64,000 nucleotides of DNA from Pyxicephalus adspersus (lineage: Eukaryota > Chordata > Amphibia > Anura > Pyxicephalidae): assembly GCF_032062135.1 (NCBI RefSeq), contig NC_092859.1, positions 157,735,593 to 157,799,592 on the forward strand, written 5' to 3'. Below the pieces are notes generated by a model. It was given only the letters and a program-made list of their open reading frames with translations. It was not told where the DNA came from and ran no database searches. The position numbers were made by a program, and so were the translations under genes. Below are positions 1 to 13,165 of this stretch, piece by piece (the first letter of the stretch is position 1; every line of letters begins with the position of its first letter).

Positions 1-347
1 AAATCTGCAGAAGAAGCCTGACAATAGTTACTCATCATGCTAGATATACACGAAACTTTGCTCTTTTACAGAAGAAAGAAACCAATGAGTCTTCACATCT
101 GACTCAATTGGTTTGGATGTCTGTGTTACCTGTCATTTGTTGCAGTTCAGTCTGCAGGCCACAGGTCAGGTCAGTAAAACCAAAGGACTAAATGGGCGCC
201 TTGGACTTGCAGCTCACTCAGAAGTGTGTTGAGTTCTTTTCCCGGGACATGGTGGGTGGACCAGTAAGTACAAACATTCTCTTTTTAGGATTTTGTGTTT
301 TAGTGCATCAATTGTTTCAAAGTCAATTTGTCTTCTTCTTATTAATA

Positions 348-815
348 TTATTATTATTATTAGCAGGATTTATATGGCACCAACATTTTACGCAGCCCTG
401 TACATTTATTAGGGGTTGCAAATGACAAGAATACAGACAGACACAGGGATGCAGTATACAATAGGAGGGGATATGGATTGGTGAATGAGTAGTGAGGGTT
501 TAAGAGAAAGAAGAAGACGGGTAGGTGAGGGTGAAGTGTTGGGTTTTAAGGGCTCTTTTAAAGTGGCAGAAAGTAGGAGCAAGTTGAATTGGACATGGAA
601 GACCATTCCAAAAAGACGGGGCAGCTCTAGAAAAGAATTGGAGCTGTGCGTGTGACGAAGTTATGATTGAGGAAGTCATTGGTAGGTCATTAGAGGAGCG
701 AAGAAAGGTCAGTGGGACAAGAACTGTAGGATTTGAAGGCAAAGCACAGGAGATGAATTTGAAGGTGAAATGGAAGCCAATAAAGAGAACTACAAAGAGA
801 GGCAGCAAAAGAGGA
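348..815 (-). mobile_element. L2-like LINE 3' end (degraded)
   Basis: On the minus strand an open stretch reads FFSRAAPSFWNGLPCPIQLA then FKRALKTQHF, the C-terminal tail typical of L2/CR1-type reverse transcriptase ORFs (FS.AAP.LWN.LP...FK..LK..LF). It is followed by the non-coding tail ending in GCTGCG/GCCATATAAAT-like sequence. The 5' part is missing. Confidence 0.65.
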
Positions 816-821
816 GTGGCA

Positions 822-908
822 GGAAGGCTGTGTATGGGGTATTTAGGTGGGAAGCCTGTGTATGGGGTAGGTAGGTGGGAGGGCTGTGTATGGGGTAAGT
901 AGGTGGGT
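822..908 (+). repeat. Short tandem repeat, about three 34-bp units
   Basis: Unit built on GCTGTGTATGGGGTA(N)TAGGTGGG repeated three times with small differences. Confidence 0.7.
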
Positions 909-959
909 GAGAAGGAAAAGTAGGGGTAGATTTTGGAGATTTTGCGGAGTTGACAGTGA

Positions 960-1920
960 CAGGACCTGGAAATGTTCCCCCTTTAATATCAATCATTAAG
1001 CTGCAGTTCTTCTCTGAGGACTTCTTATGTTCTAATAATAGCCCTCAATTAATGTAGGCTAGCTGGACGAATAGGAAATTATTTACCAACATAACACATG
1101 GTTACTTTCATGACGTAGATGACATCAAGGCTTCAGACTAATTCCATCCTATGGCGTGATGCTGGGATGCAGAATGCAAATGTTGCTAATATTGAGCGAT
1201 ATTGCCTATAAGCTAGAGAATGGTGACAACTCCAAAACACAGTGATGTAACCAGCTGTGTCTGTTCCACTTCCTGGCAGCAATAATGTGTTTAGAGGATC
1301 CACTGTCACATCAAAGCATCGACCTGCTCCCTAATTATCCATTAGCCTCTGTGCCAGCGTCATTTGCAGGGTTAAGCTAAAGCATTCCTTCTCCTTTTAT
1401 ATTACTAATCAAGTAACATACACGTTGAGATTACCCAGAGTGTAAAAACATGTTTCTATAATTCTTACCTGCTATGCAATTTTAACCCATATATACAATA
1501 TCTTCAGGGAATGTGTTTACCTAGATTAGGTGACAAGTTACACATAGGTTGTGTTTTATCACTTAAAACTGCTCCAGTTCTTCAGGTAGGGCAATTAACA
1601 TTGTTTTATGTTATGTTTACAGACTGATCTACTTGCAGGAACCCCTAAAAGATATACTGAGCTAATTGTTTTTTTATCTTTTAAGCTTATACCCAGAAAA
1701 ATAGGATCCACAACAAAAATAAGGTGGACCACCTCAATAATAACAAACAATACAAGGTTCACCAGCACACTTACCAGCCAGTCTGGAAAACACTGCCCCA
1801 ACTATTTATGTTAAAGCCGAAATTAACCTGCTATACTCACCTCTCCTCGTTTTATCACAGCCACCACCATCTTCTCACCTTATCCCTTCTGCAATCTGAT
1901 CTTTGGCCATTTTGATGCCA
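960..1920. other. No gene seen
   Basis: AT-rich unique-looking sequence with short stop-limited frames and no recognised domain or transposon end. Confidence 0.5.
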
Positions 1921-2590
1921 GGATGACATAACTTGAAAACTCCCAAGTTCGCTCAGCACCTGCAAAAAAACTGACATTGCTCAATATCCCTAGCTACCAA
2001 GGATGAGCTGTGCATGTGCAGCTTAGTGAATTTCGACAGATGGGCTGTTTTCAGACAGGTAAAAATAATTGCAGAAAAGATGTCGCCTGTCCCTTTCTGC
2101 AATAGGGACCTGTCTGATATATCCAGTTTATCACCAATAGAGAACGAGTTAATGGTTTAATGACACATCAATAAATTAATGAAAATAGTATTCTGAACAA
2201 GACCATGTGAAGGCTTTTAAAGACTATTTGTGTTAATGTCTATTCATTGCTCTATATGTATTGCTTAGAAAGGATATCTAACAGGTTAGAGTTGGGGGCC
2301 ACACTTTATCGAGGGCTCTTAACAAGGCAGTGTGGCTTACCTGGCATGTGCAGGTGAATCTGGGAATGCCAGGTATCTTGGCAATCAAAGCTAAAGCTGT
2401 GCAAACCAGTTTTTTGCCAGAAGCCCATGACAATCAAGCAGGTAGGACAGATTATTACAGGAGAGACGTCACCTGTCACCCTTTCTACAATAATGACCTG
2501 TCCAATTGTGGATTCTTAAAAGCTCTAGAGGGATTAAGGGCTCGGTGAAAGTAAAGGTAAGATATTGTTTTTTACTTTAGTTCCACTTTA
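1920..2590. repeat. Two fragments of TTAA-type MITE-like repeats
   Basis: 1,920-2,120 and 2,370-2,590 share the words TGTGCA(T/G)GTGCAGCTTAG, GACAGGTAA and CCTGTC...CAATA with copies near 4,700-4,900, 15,050-15,300, 22,490-22,730, 26,760-26,960 and 56,660-56,890. The second ends TAGTTCCACTTTAA. Confidence 0.45.
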
Positions 2591-2599
2591 AGGAGATAG

Positions 2600-4680
2600 A
2601 TGACAGCCTCCAGGCACATCAGCTCCAATCTATTAATTTTCATATAAATCTGATTTGTTTAGATTTTGTGACCACACATTATAGAAGTGCTTTGGTGGGG
2701 TCTTGTGGCTGCTAATTTAGACCACATTCTGTCAGAGTTCCTTTATTCTATTACATGAAAAATTGTATCCAGCAATAGAATTTTTAACATGTTAAACACC
2801 CCCTGAAAAGTTGTTTCCCTGAACAAGAAAAATGAATGCAGCAACCACATCTAAGGACCGGTAAGCTGCAATATATAGCATTTTTAGTTCTTAAGTTTAG
2901 ATATATTACAATAATACAAGGATGTAAGGTGTACTTCTATATCAGGAAGCACTGCCATTCCCTTTTTGCCTCAACTACAGTGGGATGTTCTGCCCATTGG
3001 TTGCAGTTTTGTGTTCCAAGGTCAGTCCAAGTGAGCAGCACACTTACCTACAATACAGTTTGATTTGGTCCAGCCTAGAAAATATGATTCCTTTATAGGA
3101 TTTATAGCTGTACCAGAGGTTGACCAATTGGTCAACATGGCGGACATTCCCTTGAGTTCCCCTCGAGCTCCCTTGAGTTTGGATGCCTTCTACAAAACCC
3201 ACCATCTGGGATCTTTAAACCAACCTGAACATAGAACACAGTTATCATTCATTACAGAGCAGAGCCTTTATTAAAGAATTTTAGTGAGTAGCCAAAATGC
3301 ACAGACAACCCCAGGCAGTGTCCCACCATAGAAGAGAGCGCTTGGCCTATTCTCGCTTGCAAAAGTAGATGATTTCTAGAAGTTAGTGCTCCGGAGCTTG
3401 CAGCTTCCTTGTTTCCCTTTAGCTGTGTTTTCCCGCTCGGCATCCCCTGCACTGAGACTGCACAGCTAAGGGGGATTTGGAGCTGTGCTTGCAGCTGATT
3501 AACAGATTGGTTCCTGAGCAATCCCATGCTGCTATTGGCTGCTGGGTCCTTATAGCCTCTCTGCTCTCAGATTCTAGTTCCAGAGTTTGCTGGGCTATCT
3601 GTGCTGGAGAGATGGTTGTGTGATTTTCTGTTGCTCACCATTGCCTGTTTCCTGACTCATTGTTTGTAATCCGCCTGGATCGACCTCTGCCTGTGACCCC
3701 CGACTCTGCTTGTGCCTAATCCCTCTGTACCTCATTTGGTGGACAGATCACCTGTGTATGATGTTGGCTTTGTACTGGATTTGCCTGGTAGTTCTTGTAC
3801 TGCTTTATCAGTTGGCCCTCGGGTCTGCTGCCAGCCCATCCCCAGACACCATCCTTTTGCACAGTAAGTCCTGCGGGCAACTGTGTGCTGGGAGACGCTA
3901 CCAGTCTCCTGAGGCTTAATGATGGCTTACTAAAGGTGAAGACTGCGGCGTTAGATTGGGGGTACTGGGGTGAATACTGGTATTGACCAGGACCTTACAC
4001 TGCCTTTGTCCAAAAACAGTATTACAATAAACTGCAGACCTCCTTATTTTTATATCAAAAAATGTTTTCACATTCATTGCATCAGGCAAATAAAAATTAA
4101 ATGTTGTGTTTGTGTTGATCCAGTAGTTTGTTAGGCTGGTTAGAGTTATATTAATGGTATACTTTAAAAGGTAGGAAGGTTGCTGTTTACTGAAGTGGGA
4201 ATTGTGGAGCATTTGAACACTTTGCCTACATCTGCGTAGGCTGTAAGCTCAACTCCCTGGGGAACAAGTGATATGTTAATACTGCAAAAACATTAGAGGA
4301 AGTTCCATAACCCCCCTTTTTTTGTATATCACAACAGTTAAGTGATCATATTGCAGTAAGAAAACAGATACCCTGCGTTCAGATTTCCTGTACACCACAG
4401 TTGGTACAAAACCCTCATCATCTTGCAATCGGGTTTCTGAATCAGCAGTAGCTCCAGTACTTCTTGTATGATTCAGCCTCTCACAGCTCTGGTACTGATT
4501 GTATGATTCAGCTTCTCTCTGCAGTACTGAATGTACTGTACATGCTCTCACTGTACTCCAGTAACAGTTATTTTGGTCATGCATTGGTTGTCTCATGTTT
4601 GAGGAGGATATATATAGATGAAGCCATGTCTGACTGATTCCACTATACTGTAACCATCATTCACCTATCCCCGTTCCATT
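2600..4680. other. No gene seen; possible repeat at 3,540-3,970
   Basis: The CT-rich stretch at 3,540-3,970 gives short frames on the plus strand but no known domain; its composition resembles the repeat at 53,600-54,230. The rest is unremarkable. Confidence 0.4.
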
Positions 4681-4689
4681 GCAGAGAGC

Positions 4690-4905
4690 CGCCATTATTC
4701 TTCATCACTTTCTGAAGTCATGCTGGGTTGATGTAACTTCTACAGAGGTGTACGGACGTTCATTCATTCCTGGCAAATCCAAGGGCAGCTGGGAATGCTG
4801 GGTTTCCCTGTCAGCCAATGCTGAGCTGCACAGCTCAGCAAAATTTGACAGCTGGCCAGCGATCAGACAGGTAAGGACAGTTATTGCAGGTTATTTTTAA
4901 GCATT
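4690..4905 (+). repeat. MITE-like dispersed repeat copy
   Basis: Shares GCTGGGAATGCTGGG, CTGAGCTGCACAGCTCAGCAAA and AGACAGGTAAGGACAGTTATTGC with other family members in the window (for example 22,490-22,730 and 26,760-26,960). Confidence 0.5.
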
Positions 4906-5824
4906 AACCACCTGCCTGAATTGCAAAAGTTTAAACTGGGATTTTATGTCCACTGTAAGGTATATCTGCCATGAAAAAAAAATCACAATCATCTTAGCAA
5001 TTAAAAAAGGTACAACAAAAAGATTTCTACACTTAACTTGCTTTATGTCCTAAGTGCCGCAAAAGCTCTTAACACACAAGTAAAAATAATCAAATACTCC
5101 AACCTGGGGATCAGATAAAGCAGGGAGTTTAAGTGGTACCAGTCAAAAGAGAAAATAATTTACAAACTTTATTAGTACAAAATATAGAAAAGAGTTTTTT
5201 CTTCTTATACAAAAGTTACAGTGGATAAAAATACCAATGGTACACATACATAATGTCTAAAAAGAGTCCATATTTTGCTTCATGAATGTAGCAGTAGGAT
5301 ATGTGAATAACCTAAAATATTTGTGGTAAACCTGACAAATATTACCACAAATATTAGACTGTCATGTTTGAAGCCTTGGATTAATCACAAAAATAAATAA
5401 TACAGGTACAAAGTGGGGGTTTGCACAATATGTATAACCAACCAATGTTAGGGCAGCACAAAACCCTTTTTTCAAAGTATCTGAAATGTATTTTCCAAAT
5501 TATTTCTTTTTATCAAACAGGCTGGTGACATTGTGAACACAAGTCTCAGACTTAACCCAATGCACACTACACACTTTTTCTAGTTCTTAAGCTTATTTCC
5601 TAGGTCCCAACTTATTTTTTTAGAGCTCTGCAACTTTTGTGCTAAGAAGCTCAGGAAGAGAATTTAAAGGTTTTTGTACCTAGACAAAGACTGAATAAAT
5701 GAAAGAAGAGTTACATATGCAAGCTCCTAACATTTGCTGTTCATCACACTATGTTTCTGTCCTAAATAGCATGGATGGACTTCATGGATTTACTTATTAT
5801 GTCATCACTTTTCACATAATATAG
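4906..5824. other. No gene seen
   Basis: AT-rich sequence without recognised features. Confidence 0.5.
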
Positions 5825-6480
5825 CAGCCTTTCTCTTCCAAGTCTCTGCTGGGACATTGAGCTCAGAGCCGGGGCAGAGAGCAGCGAGAATGCTGCTTGA
5901 ATATCTACATACCATTGACTGTGTACTCAACGTGACTTATTACTTTTTTATCAATAATATTAGATTCTATTTATACAACACCAACACATTACGTAGAACT
6001 GTACAATAAATGGGGGCTACAGATAAAAATCCTGCATGCATAACAAGTACAAATAATGACACAGGAAAATACTCAACAGAGCTTACAATCTAAGACTGCC
6101 TTTTTAACATAGGGGAACCCTTATAATAACTTTCAGGTCTTCAGGGAACCCCTCTATAATTACTGTATCCGCAGCTCACAGTATATTAGTGTGGTGGTCA
6201 GTGGGAAGAATGCTTCTTACATTGCCTGTCACCCTTACAAATCATTGGTGTCAGTTACACTAACCTGAGAGTCACAGACTGCTCATTGCTCAAGAAATCC
6301 ATTGCAACATCTGCAGGAATCCTAGGGTTTCATGGAGCATAGCAAAATAGATCATTGTGTCAGTGGTAACTGACCTGAAGGGTACAAACTGCTCACTGCT
6401 TAAGCAACCCCTAGTATCCTCTGGAGTAACCCTGGTTGAGAAACACTGTAATAGGGTGTAACAAACTACAGTATCCGCAA
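5825..6480 (+). repeat. Composite repeat copy 1 of about 0.6 kb
   Basis: Aligns by eye with 21,870-22,470: both start with a TCTCTGC(T/A)GGGACATTGAGC block, pass through a minus-strand LINE-tail (CAACA.ATTAC.TAGAACTGTACA) and continue into the GGTCAGTGGGAAGAAT block. The final block also occurs inverted at 43,785-44,230. Confidence 0.6.
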
Positions 6481-7336
6481 TGATTATCAAGCTACTAGGC
6501 GTCAATAAAATTCAAAAACATGGCCAAATTCTATAGGCCGTCCTATGAACTCTGACTGAGAAAGTAGTCCCTAACAGGGCAGTCTTTAAACCTCCAGCTC
6601 TCTGTTTTACTTGTATGTGTCTTTGGATTATAAACAGTAAAATGTTAGTAAGGGAGTACCTGTGTTCTCATCCTCTGAGGATGTTAGGAGGAGATCTCAC
6701 TTCCTTTGTGGATTTTTAATATATCATTTGTCATGTAATAGGAAGAAATTCTGCAACAGGGCTAGGAGTTCCAGCAGGGATATATGTAAATAGGTATCTT
6801 AGTATCCTCAGATTGGTGTTCACATATAATGGACAGCTTTTAGTTAGGTGACCCTTTTAGGTAAATTGTGAATGTCTTTCCTTACATATACATTATATAT
6901 TGTGGGATTTGCTTTCAGCAAAAAGTGAAATCCAACTGCAAAGCAATGCAAAGAGAGAACAGATAAAATCACTAATGACTTGTACAGAGGTCATTTCTCC
7001 GGAGAAGTGACACACAGGGCAGCCTTCTGCTTTATAATCTAAATATACTTTACTTATGGTAACACATGTCATTATGTGGCTGTTTTAATGCAAAGGGTTA
7101 GACTGCAGGAGTAGAGGGCAAATAAACATTGAGTCCTACAGAACAAGCAGTGTGATGAGAGCACACGTACACACGTCATCAAAAAATTCGATGTATAGCC
7201 TTAATAGTTGCAGATGTTTACCACCCAGACTTTCCTATGCCGAACTATTTGCACTTACTGTTCTCAAAGGTTTTTCGGTACAGACAGTAGCCTCAACATA
7301 AATTTAGGCCTGGGGTCAAAAACAGTAAATTGGGCC
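6481..7336. other. No gene seen
   Basis: No coding potential or transposon signature recognised. Confidence 0.5.
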
Positions 7337-7435
7337 TTATTTATTAAAGCCCTCCAAGACTATCATGGGAAAACTTGGGTGAGCCAGCAAATCTGGAATG
7401 GATTTCTTAAATCATTTACTATTATTTAGCAAATT
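7337..7435 (+). repeat. Half of the palindromic MITE
   Basis: TTTATTAAAGCCCTCCAAGA...GCCAGCAAATCTGGAATGGATT, the left half of the fold-back family described at 28,717. Confidence 0.65.
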
Positions 7436-7846
7436 TAGCAGATTCAACTGAAGAAGCAAAAGGGATCAGAAGCTGACTAAGCCCTGTGGAGCCAGTGGGA
7501 AGGAAATGGAGCACCTGATCTCAGACAGCTTTGTAGGCATCTAGTCTCTAAGAGAGAAGTCTGCAGATGGCTGGGCAGACATGGTTCAAGCAAACGTCTC
7601 CAACACTGCACTGCATTGAGGAGCTGCTTTTTCCATCTACTAAGCCAGTTCTCTTACTGTACCCAATGACCACTGAGAAACAAATGGATGGCTGATATGA
7701 TGCGGAAAGTGAGAAAGATAGTTTGAGATGTGTAGGAAGGAGATGGATGCAGCATGAGGGGGTGGGAATAATTATTGCCTTTTCTACCCTCAAGCAGCAA
7801 TGGATGAAGAGGAAAGGAAAGGCAGTAGCTGCGACACAAATTTGGG

Positions 7847-8047
7847 TGTGATTTTTCAAAGCTCTCCAAGATGATCATGGTAAAACTTGGGTGTGCCAGC
7901 AAATCTGGAATGGATTTCTTAAAATCATTTTATGTTTTGGCAAATGTTTTCAATCCTGGACCATTTCCATTCCAGGTTTGATGGATTACCCAGCTTCACT
8001 GATGAAATTGTATCCAGCTTTGGAGAGCTTTAAAAAATCAGGCCCTT
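7847..8047 (+). mobile_element. Palindromic (fold-back) MITE
   Basis: Starts ..TTTTTCAAAGCTCTCCAAGA and ends GGAGAGCTTTAAAAAATCA; the two halves are inverted copies centred on GGCAAATGTTTTCAATCC. Confidence 0.8.
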
Positions 8048-8048
8048 T

Positions 8049-8345
8049 AGGCTGGGTACACACGTGCAATATTTGTTTTTGGAAAGGATCTTTCACAATC
8101 CTTTGCAACAACTAACGACTGCACGATGCATGAACAAATGCTGTACATACAGCACCATTCTATTCTATGGGGAGGGGGGAGAACGACGAAGCAGCACCCC
8201 GCTGCGCTCTTTCCCCTTCACTTCTATTAGAATCTTTCGTCGTCCGTGGATCCACCAGGACGGTCGTTCGGATGATGAACAAGGGGCGCCGTACACACGC
8301 CAGATTCGCTTCCGATATCGGCCCTGAGTTGATTATCGGAGGAGA
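8049..8345 (+). repeat. Dispersed repeat beginning GGCTGGGTACACACG
   Basis: GC-richer than its surroundings, with CGTCGTCCG and GTACACACGCCAGATT. I recall this as a common frog repeat; directly abuts the palindromic MITE. Confidence 0.45.
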
Positions 8346-9047
8346 ACAATTGCACGTGTTAGTGACAGATATAATCAATAATAATCCAATACATAAGGTA
8401 GAAATATAGGATTCTTGAGCTATGGCAATTTTTACTGACAATTTTGGTGCTGTGGTACGGAACGAAATGGGCAACATAGTACTAGTAAATATTAGTTCAA
8501 CCTACATAGTCACTACTGTTTGCAGACTGAACTTTTTTTGATCTCCTTCTGGACAATAGTAAATCTCTAAATACGTGTACCTTTTTGAAATCTTACCTTT
8601 CAAACACTTATATGTGCAGCCTCAGATTCAACAAGCATATTGAAAAACATTTTCATATTGAAAAGCTTTTTTAAGAAGCTTCTAAAGTACCTTTCAGTCT
8701 GAAGATTGAGTACCTGTTTTATTTAGAGTGCTTTCCTAAAATAAATATAAGGCAACTTAACAAATGTAAGTCTTTTATTCCTGGTAACTCTAACACCTAC
8801 ATAAAGGTTTAAAACATTTGTTTTTGGCTTTTTACCTCACTGTAGAATTTTTCTTTTTCATGAACACAAAAACAGGAAGTTAGTGGAGATCACTCAATCT
8901 GGAGCCCACTCAATGTACCCCTTCTCAGTTTAATCTTTTGGCATACTTTTTTACTGCCACCAAAACGGTGCTGGTGACAACTTCTGAACACTCATTGTTG
9001 GCACTCAAATGTATTCTATTAAGCTATCCATGGATACACATTGTTGT
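8346..9047. other. No gene seen
   Basis: AT-rich, no recognised feature. Confidence 0.5.
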
Positions 9048-9290
9048 TTCTTAAAGTAAACCTATCACCAAAATTGTATTTTACACGAAAGGGTCGAAAA
9101 CCCTTATGTATAAGGTAAAAAAATATCTTTTTTTTTGGTTTAAAAAAAAAAAATGAAGCCGCTCCCCTTCTGTCTTTACAATGGAAAAGAATGGGAGCAC
9201 AGAGACTCCTGGGATACCCACGTCACGCATTCTAGGAGGCTTCTGGCTGCTCCTTTTGTGCATGCCCGAGATCGGTTTATCAACAACAGT
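9048..9290 (+). repeat. TTAA-type MITE, partial
   Basis: Begins TTAAAGTAAACCTATCACC and contains the near-palindrome around GCATGCCCGAGATCGG common to the family (see 25,344). The right end is replaced by the minisatellite. Confidence 0.6.
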
Positions 9291-9720
9291 AAAGGAGCAC
9301 AACAAGTGGGGCTATAACTGCATGCAAAATTTGGGTCATAACTGCATGTAAAAGGTGGATCATAACAGGAGGGGCTTAACTGCATACAAAGATGGGTCAA
9401 AAGAAGAGGGGTCATAACTGCATACAAGGATGGGTCAGAAGAAGAGGGGTCACGACTGCATACATAAGATGGGGGGACATCACTACCTGGTCGCAACAAG
9501 GGGGGACAAAACTACCTGCACAAGAAGGGTCTAAACAAGGGAGGGCATAACTGCATGCACAAGAGGAGTCACAACTGCATGAAAAGATTGGTCACAACAA
9601 GAGGGGTCCTAACTGCATGCAAAAGACGAGTTACAACAAGAGGGAATAAAACTTTATGCACAAGAGGGGTCACAGCACGAGAGTGCATAACTCCATGCAA
9701 AAGATGGGCCACACTGGTTC
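9290..9720 (+). repeat. Minisatellite, roughly 30-45-bp units
   Basis: About ten diverged units of the form (A)GAGGGGTCATAACTGCATGC with ACAAGA linkers. Both strands give short frames that are repeat by-products. Confidence 0.75.
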
Positions 9721-12369
9721 TTGTTCTTCTTTTGGCTGTCAGAAGATTTTAGAACTGCTAGGCAAAAACAAAAAGGTTATGTGAAAAGAAAGCTTATAAA
9801 CACTGCAAGATACATTTAGTTTGCCAATTTTATTGTAGGTGGCAAATGCTATTAAACATACAAAGCTATACACTTGTAGGCTTTCTTGCAATATATGGAC
9901 AAGGACATCTCCACTCTCATCATCGACCCATTACTTTAGGCCTAATATAGTCATTCAGCCTCACAGGTTAACATTTCTACCCAAAAACACTCCTCACCTT
10001 GCTGTTCCTGGAGAAGAAACACACATTTGGTCAAAGTGATAGCAGAAGAGGTAGCATTTAGATATATCAGAGTAGGTCTTGTAGACCCTCTAGAAGAATT
10101 TGGCAGGTTGCACCTGAAATCTGCTAATTCTGTTCCTATTCCACTGCTTGGACAGCTTTAAATGTTTTAGATGCAGCATTGTGTGGGAGAGAGGCAGTTT
10201 CTGTTAGAGGCAGAGGTTTGTAAAGCACTGTGATGATGTTATGAGACTTTGGTCTGTATGTTGAGATCTAACAGGTTTCTATAATATAGATTTGGCCCAA
10301 ACATAACTATTTAATTTTAAACCAAATGGTTTGGAAAATAAATGGACCCAAATAGCAGCGATTGTAACCAGTTCTTATAGAATAGGAATTGCTAAGAGAA
10401 CGTTGCCTGGTATGTCTCTTGCAGTTGTACATCTGAGAATTTATCTTGTGCTATAGTTAAGTGGATTTGGGCCTGCAAGTGTGTTTGTGAGCGACATTAA
10501 CAATTCCTGGTCCAGCAATACAAACATCTTCATGAAATGAGGCCATGTCCCTAGATTTATAGATTAGCTGGTTTGTGGAAACTTCTGAGATCTGTACAAC
10601 TCAATGCTCCACTTATCAAACGCCTGTGCTCTCAAATTAGTCTAATTAGCAGCTGCTCGTTCTCTGCCGTCAGAAGAGCATTTTTAGAACTGTTTGCCAG
10701 ATTTTGACTAAGTTTACAAATAGGTGGCAAAATTTACATTGAAGGCCCCATCACACTTATGCATTTGGAGTTACCTGCATTTTGCTGTCTTAAAAATTAG
10801 TTAAGGCTGCCCATTAAGTATGAATGGGCCCACAGCATGATTGATGTAATAGGAAAAAAAAAGGCACAATTTTTGCACCAGAACATGCAGAGCATTTATA
10901 TTTATGTTGTGTTGCGTTAAAGCACGTTTGCCTATTTTGTACTGAACTTGAAGTTGTGTTGACATTAGAAAGCATGAAAAGATGCCACAACACATAACAG
11001 TGCATGTTATATTGTTATAGAATGACGAACAAAACAAAGAACAGGAATTTAAAGGCAGCAAAGAAAACATAAAATTACTTAATAATCAAAATTAAAATTG
11101 AACAAGTAAAGTTTATTTTTATTTCTTCAAAAACAGATCACCATCTCAGGTACTCAATTGGCTCTCATACAGTTTCAGACAAGAAACTCCATTGCCTAGG
11201 CACACGTGCACTTCAAACACATACGGACGCCTAGGTCCAGCTGGTGAGCTTCACATCATTCCCCCTACTGATGAAGTTATGCTGACAGTCTGACCCTCTT
11301 ACACAACTTGAAATGGCTCATTAACCCTATCTGCTCTAATCTCCTACATAGAACATATTCTTGTTTAGGTCCTGTACTTAGAGTTCTTTATATCAGGTGC
11401 GGTCTCTGACATAATCTTCATGACCAACAAATCCCAACCAAACATCTGGGTTCCTCAATCTGGCTCTTTTCTTCGTATACCACTCCCTACAGAATTTACA
11501 GCAAAGGCTGAACACCTTATGTGTATAATTGCCCATCCCCTGAGGTTCTCCCCATCCCCTGTGGAAGCCTAACTGGCGAAACGCCGGGATCCAGCTGTAT
11601 TTTTATTTTTCTTGAGATCTTTACTTCATCATGAAGTAAAACATCATGAAACATAATGTAGTCAACCTCTGTCTAGCACTTTCTCCTACCAATCCCACAT
11701 ATCAAAGTGGTGAACATAGGACCTATGTAATGGACTCATTTGATTAGTTGATTGTATTTATTAAACGTGTTAACTATTTACAATACTGTACAAATATTTA
11801 GCATATTTAGCACAAAAAAACCTTTTTTCCTCTTTCTTTTTATTCGATCCCCTTTCAGACAAGATCTGTAGATTATTATTATTATTATTATTAACAGTTC
11901 GTCCTGTCCCAGGCTACATGGGGCACCTTAATATTTTGGGAGTGTAAAACGAAAGGGACCAGTAAGCCATCCAGCCATGAAGGATGAGTAGACAGATAAA
12001 CCACAGGAGTTCCAGGACACTGACATACAAATAAGCACAAACATTTGTTTCAAAAAGAAAATTGAATTGTTCAGAGAAATAATACATTTTACAAAAGGTA
12101 AAGGAACAGTTTTAGTCAGGGGTGCTATACATACTAATATAAACCTTTATATTACAATACTATGCCTAGAAATCATATCAATATTTTCATTTTAGGAAAC
12201 CTTCATACTTTAAGATAACACTCTGATCATGCTTACTGCCAAATCTTTATTTTGATGCAAAATTGTTTGGGTATTTAAATGAACAATGAACATTTTGTTT
12301 ATACCTCCACTACCCAAGCATTAGCTTAATGTACTCCGCACCCCACTTATTTACATAATTTGTAGAGTT
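9721..12369. other. No gene seen
   Basis: Unremarkable AT-rich sequence. It includes one palindromic GGCGAAACGCC at 11,575-11,585, an (ATT)n run near 11,875 and no supported exon. Confidence 0.45.
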
Positions 12370-12610
12370 CAGTGTTCTCCCCAGCACCTTTTAGCTGGGC
12401 GCACCACCCAGCACGTTTCAGTAACTACCCAGGTGTTTTTGTGGTTACTGAAGCGTTGAGTTACAATTCAGGGGCTGCCACTCCCCTAAAATTTCTTCCC
12501 ACCCACCTTAAAAACATTTCTGGGCTAAACTCTGGTGTTGTGCATTTACCACTTTCCAAGCACCTAAATTTATCCATTAGGCATTGCAAGGCATGTGGTT
12601 GTTCAAAGCA
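12370..12610 (+). repeat. CAGTGTTCTCCCC MITE, partial
   Basis: Starts with AGTGTTCTCCCCAGCACCTTTTAGCTGGG, the left terminal sequence of the element complete at 15,837-16,180. The right end is not recognised. Confidence 0.65.
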
Positions 12611-12703
12611 GTTAACAAACTAAAAAAAAGCTTAAAAAATGCTTAGCAAACTTCTATGGAAGCAGCTTGCAGGACAAACAACTACAAAAATCACCTAACT
12701 GTG

Positions 12704-13165
12704 AATTAAAGTGGACCTATCATCACATTTCTAACATGTAAAAGGGTGGTTAACCCTTTTTAAATAAAGAAGGCTGTAAAGACTGAGGGGGGAACCCGCA
12801 GCCTTCTGTGATACTTCTCACATATTCAAGGAGTCTGTGGGCTATTTCTTCTGGGCATGCTCAAGATCAGGCATGAGTCATCAAGGGGATTTCCTCTAAT
12901 GTAAAAAAAATGCTGGATCTCATGCAAGCGCTCGTTTGAACATTTAGAGAAAGACACGCCACCCAAATTTCGAGCCTGCGCAATGAGAGATTGGGTGATG
13001 CATGGAAGAACCAAGAGGACAGTAGAACAAAGATGGCAGCCCTGGACAGAAACAGTGGACCCTATAAAAAAAAAAAAAAAAAAAAAAGGTAGTCCAAACA
13101 GTGCTGGACCAACTGGGCTCAATTTGTAGATGGATCTAGATCTTTTCAGAAGTAAAGGGTAAGTA
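12704..13165 (+). repeat. TTAA-type MITE, diverged
   Basis: Begins TTAAAGTGGACCTATCATCAC and contains the TTCTGGGCATGCTCAAGATC palindromic word and a 23-base A-run at about 13,065-13,087. Confidence 0.55.
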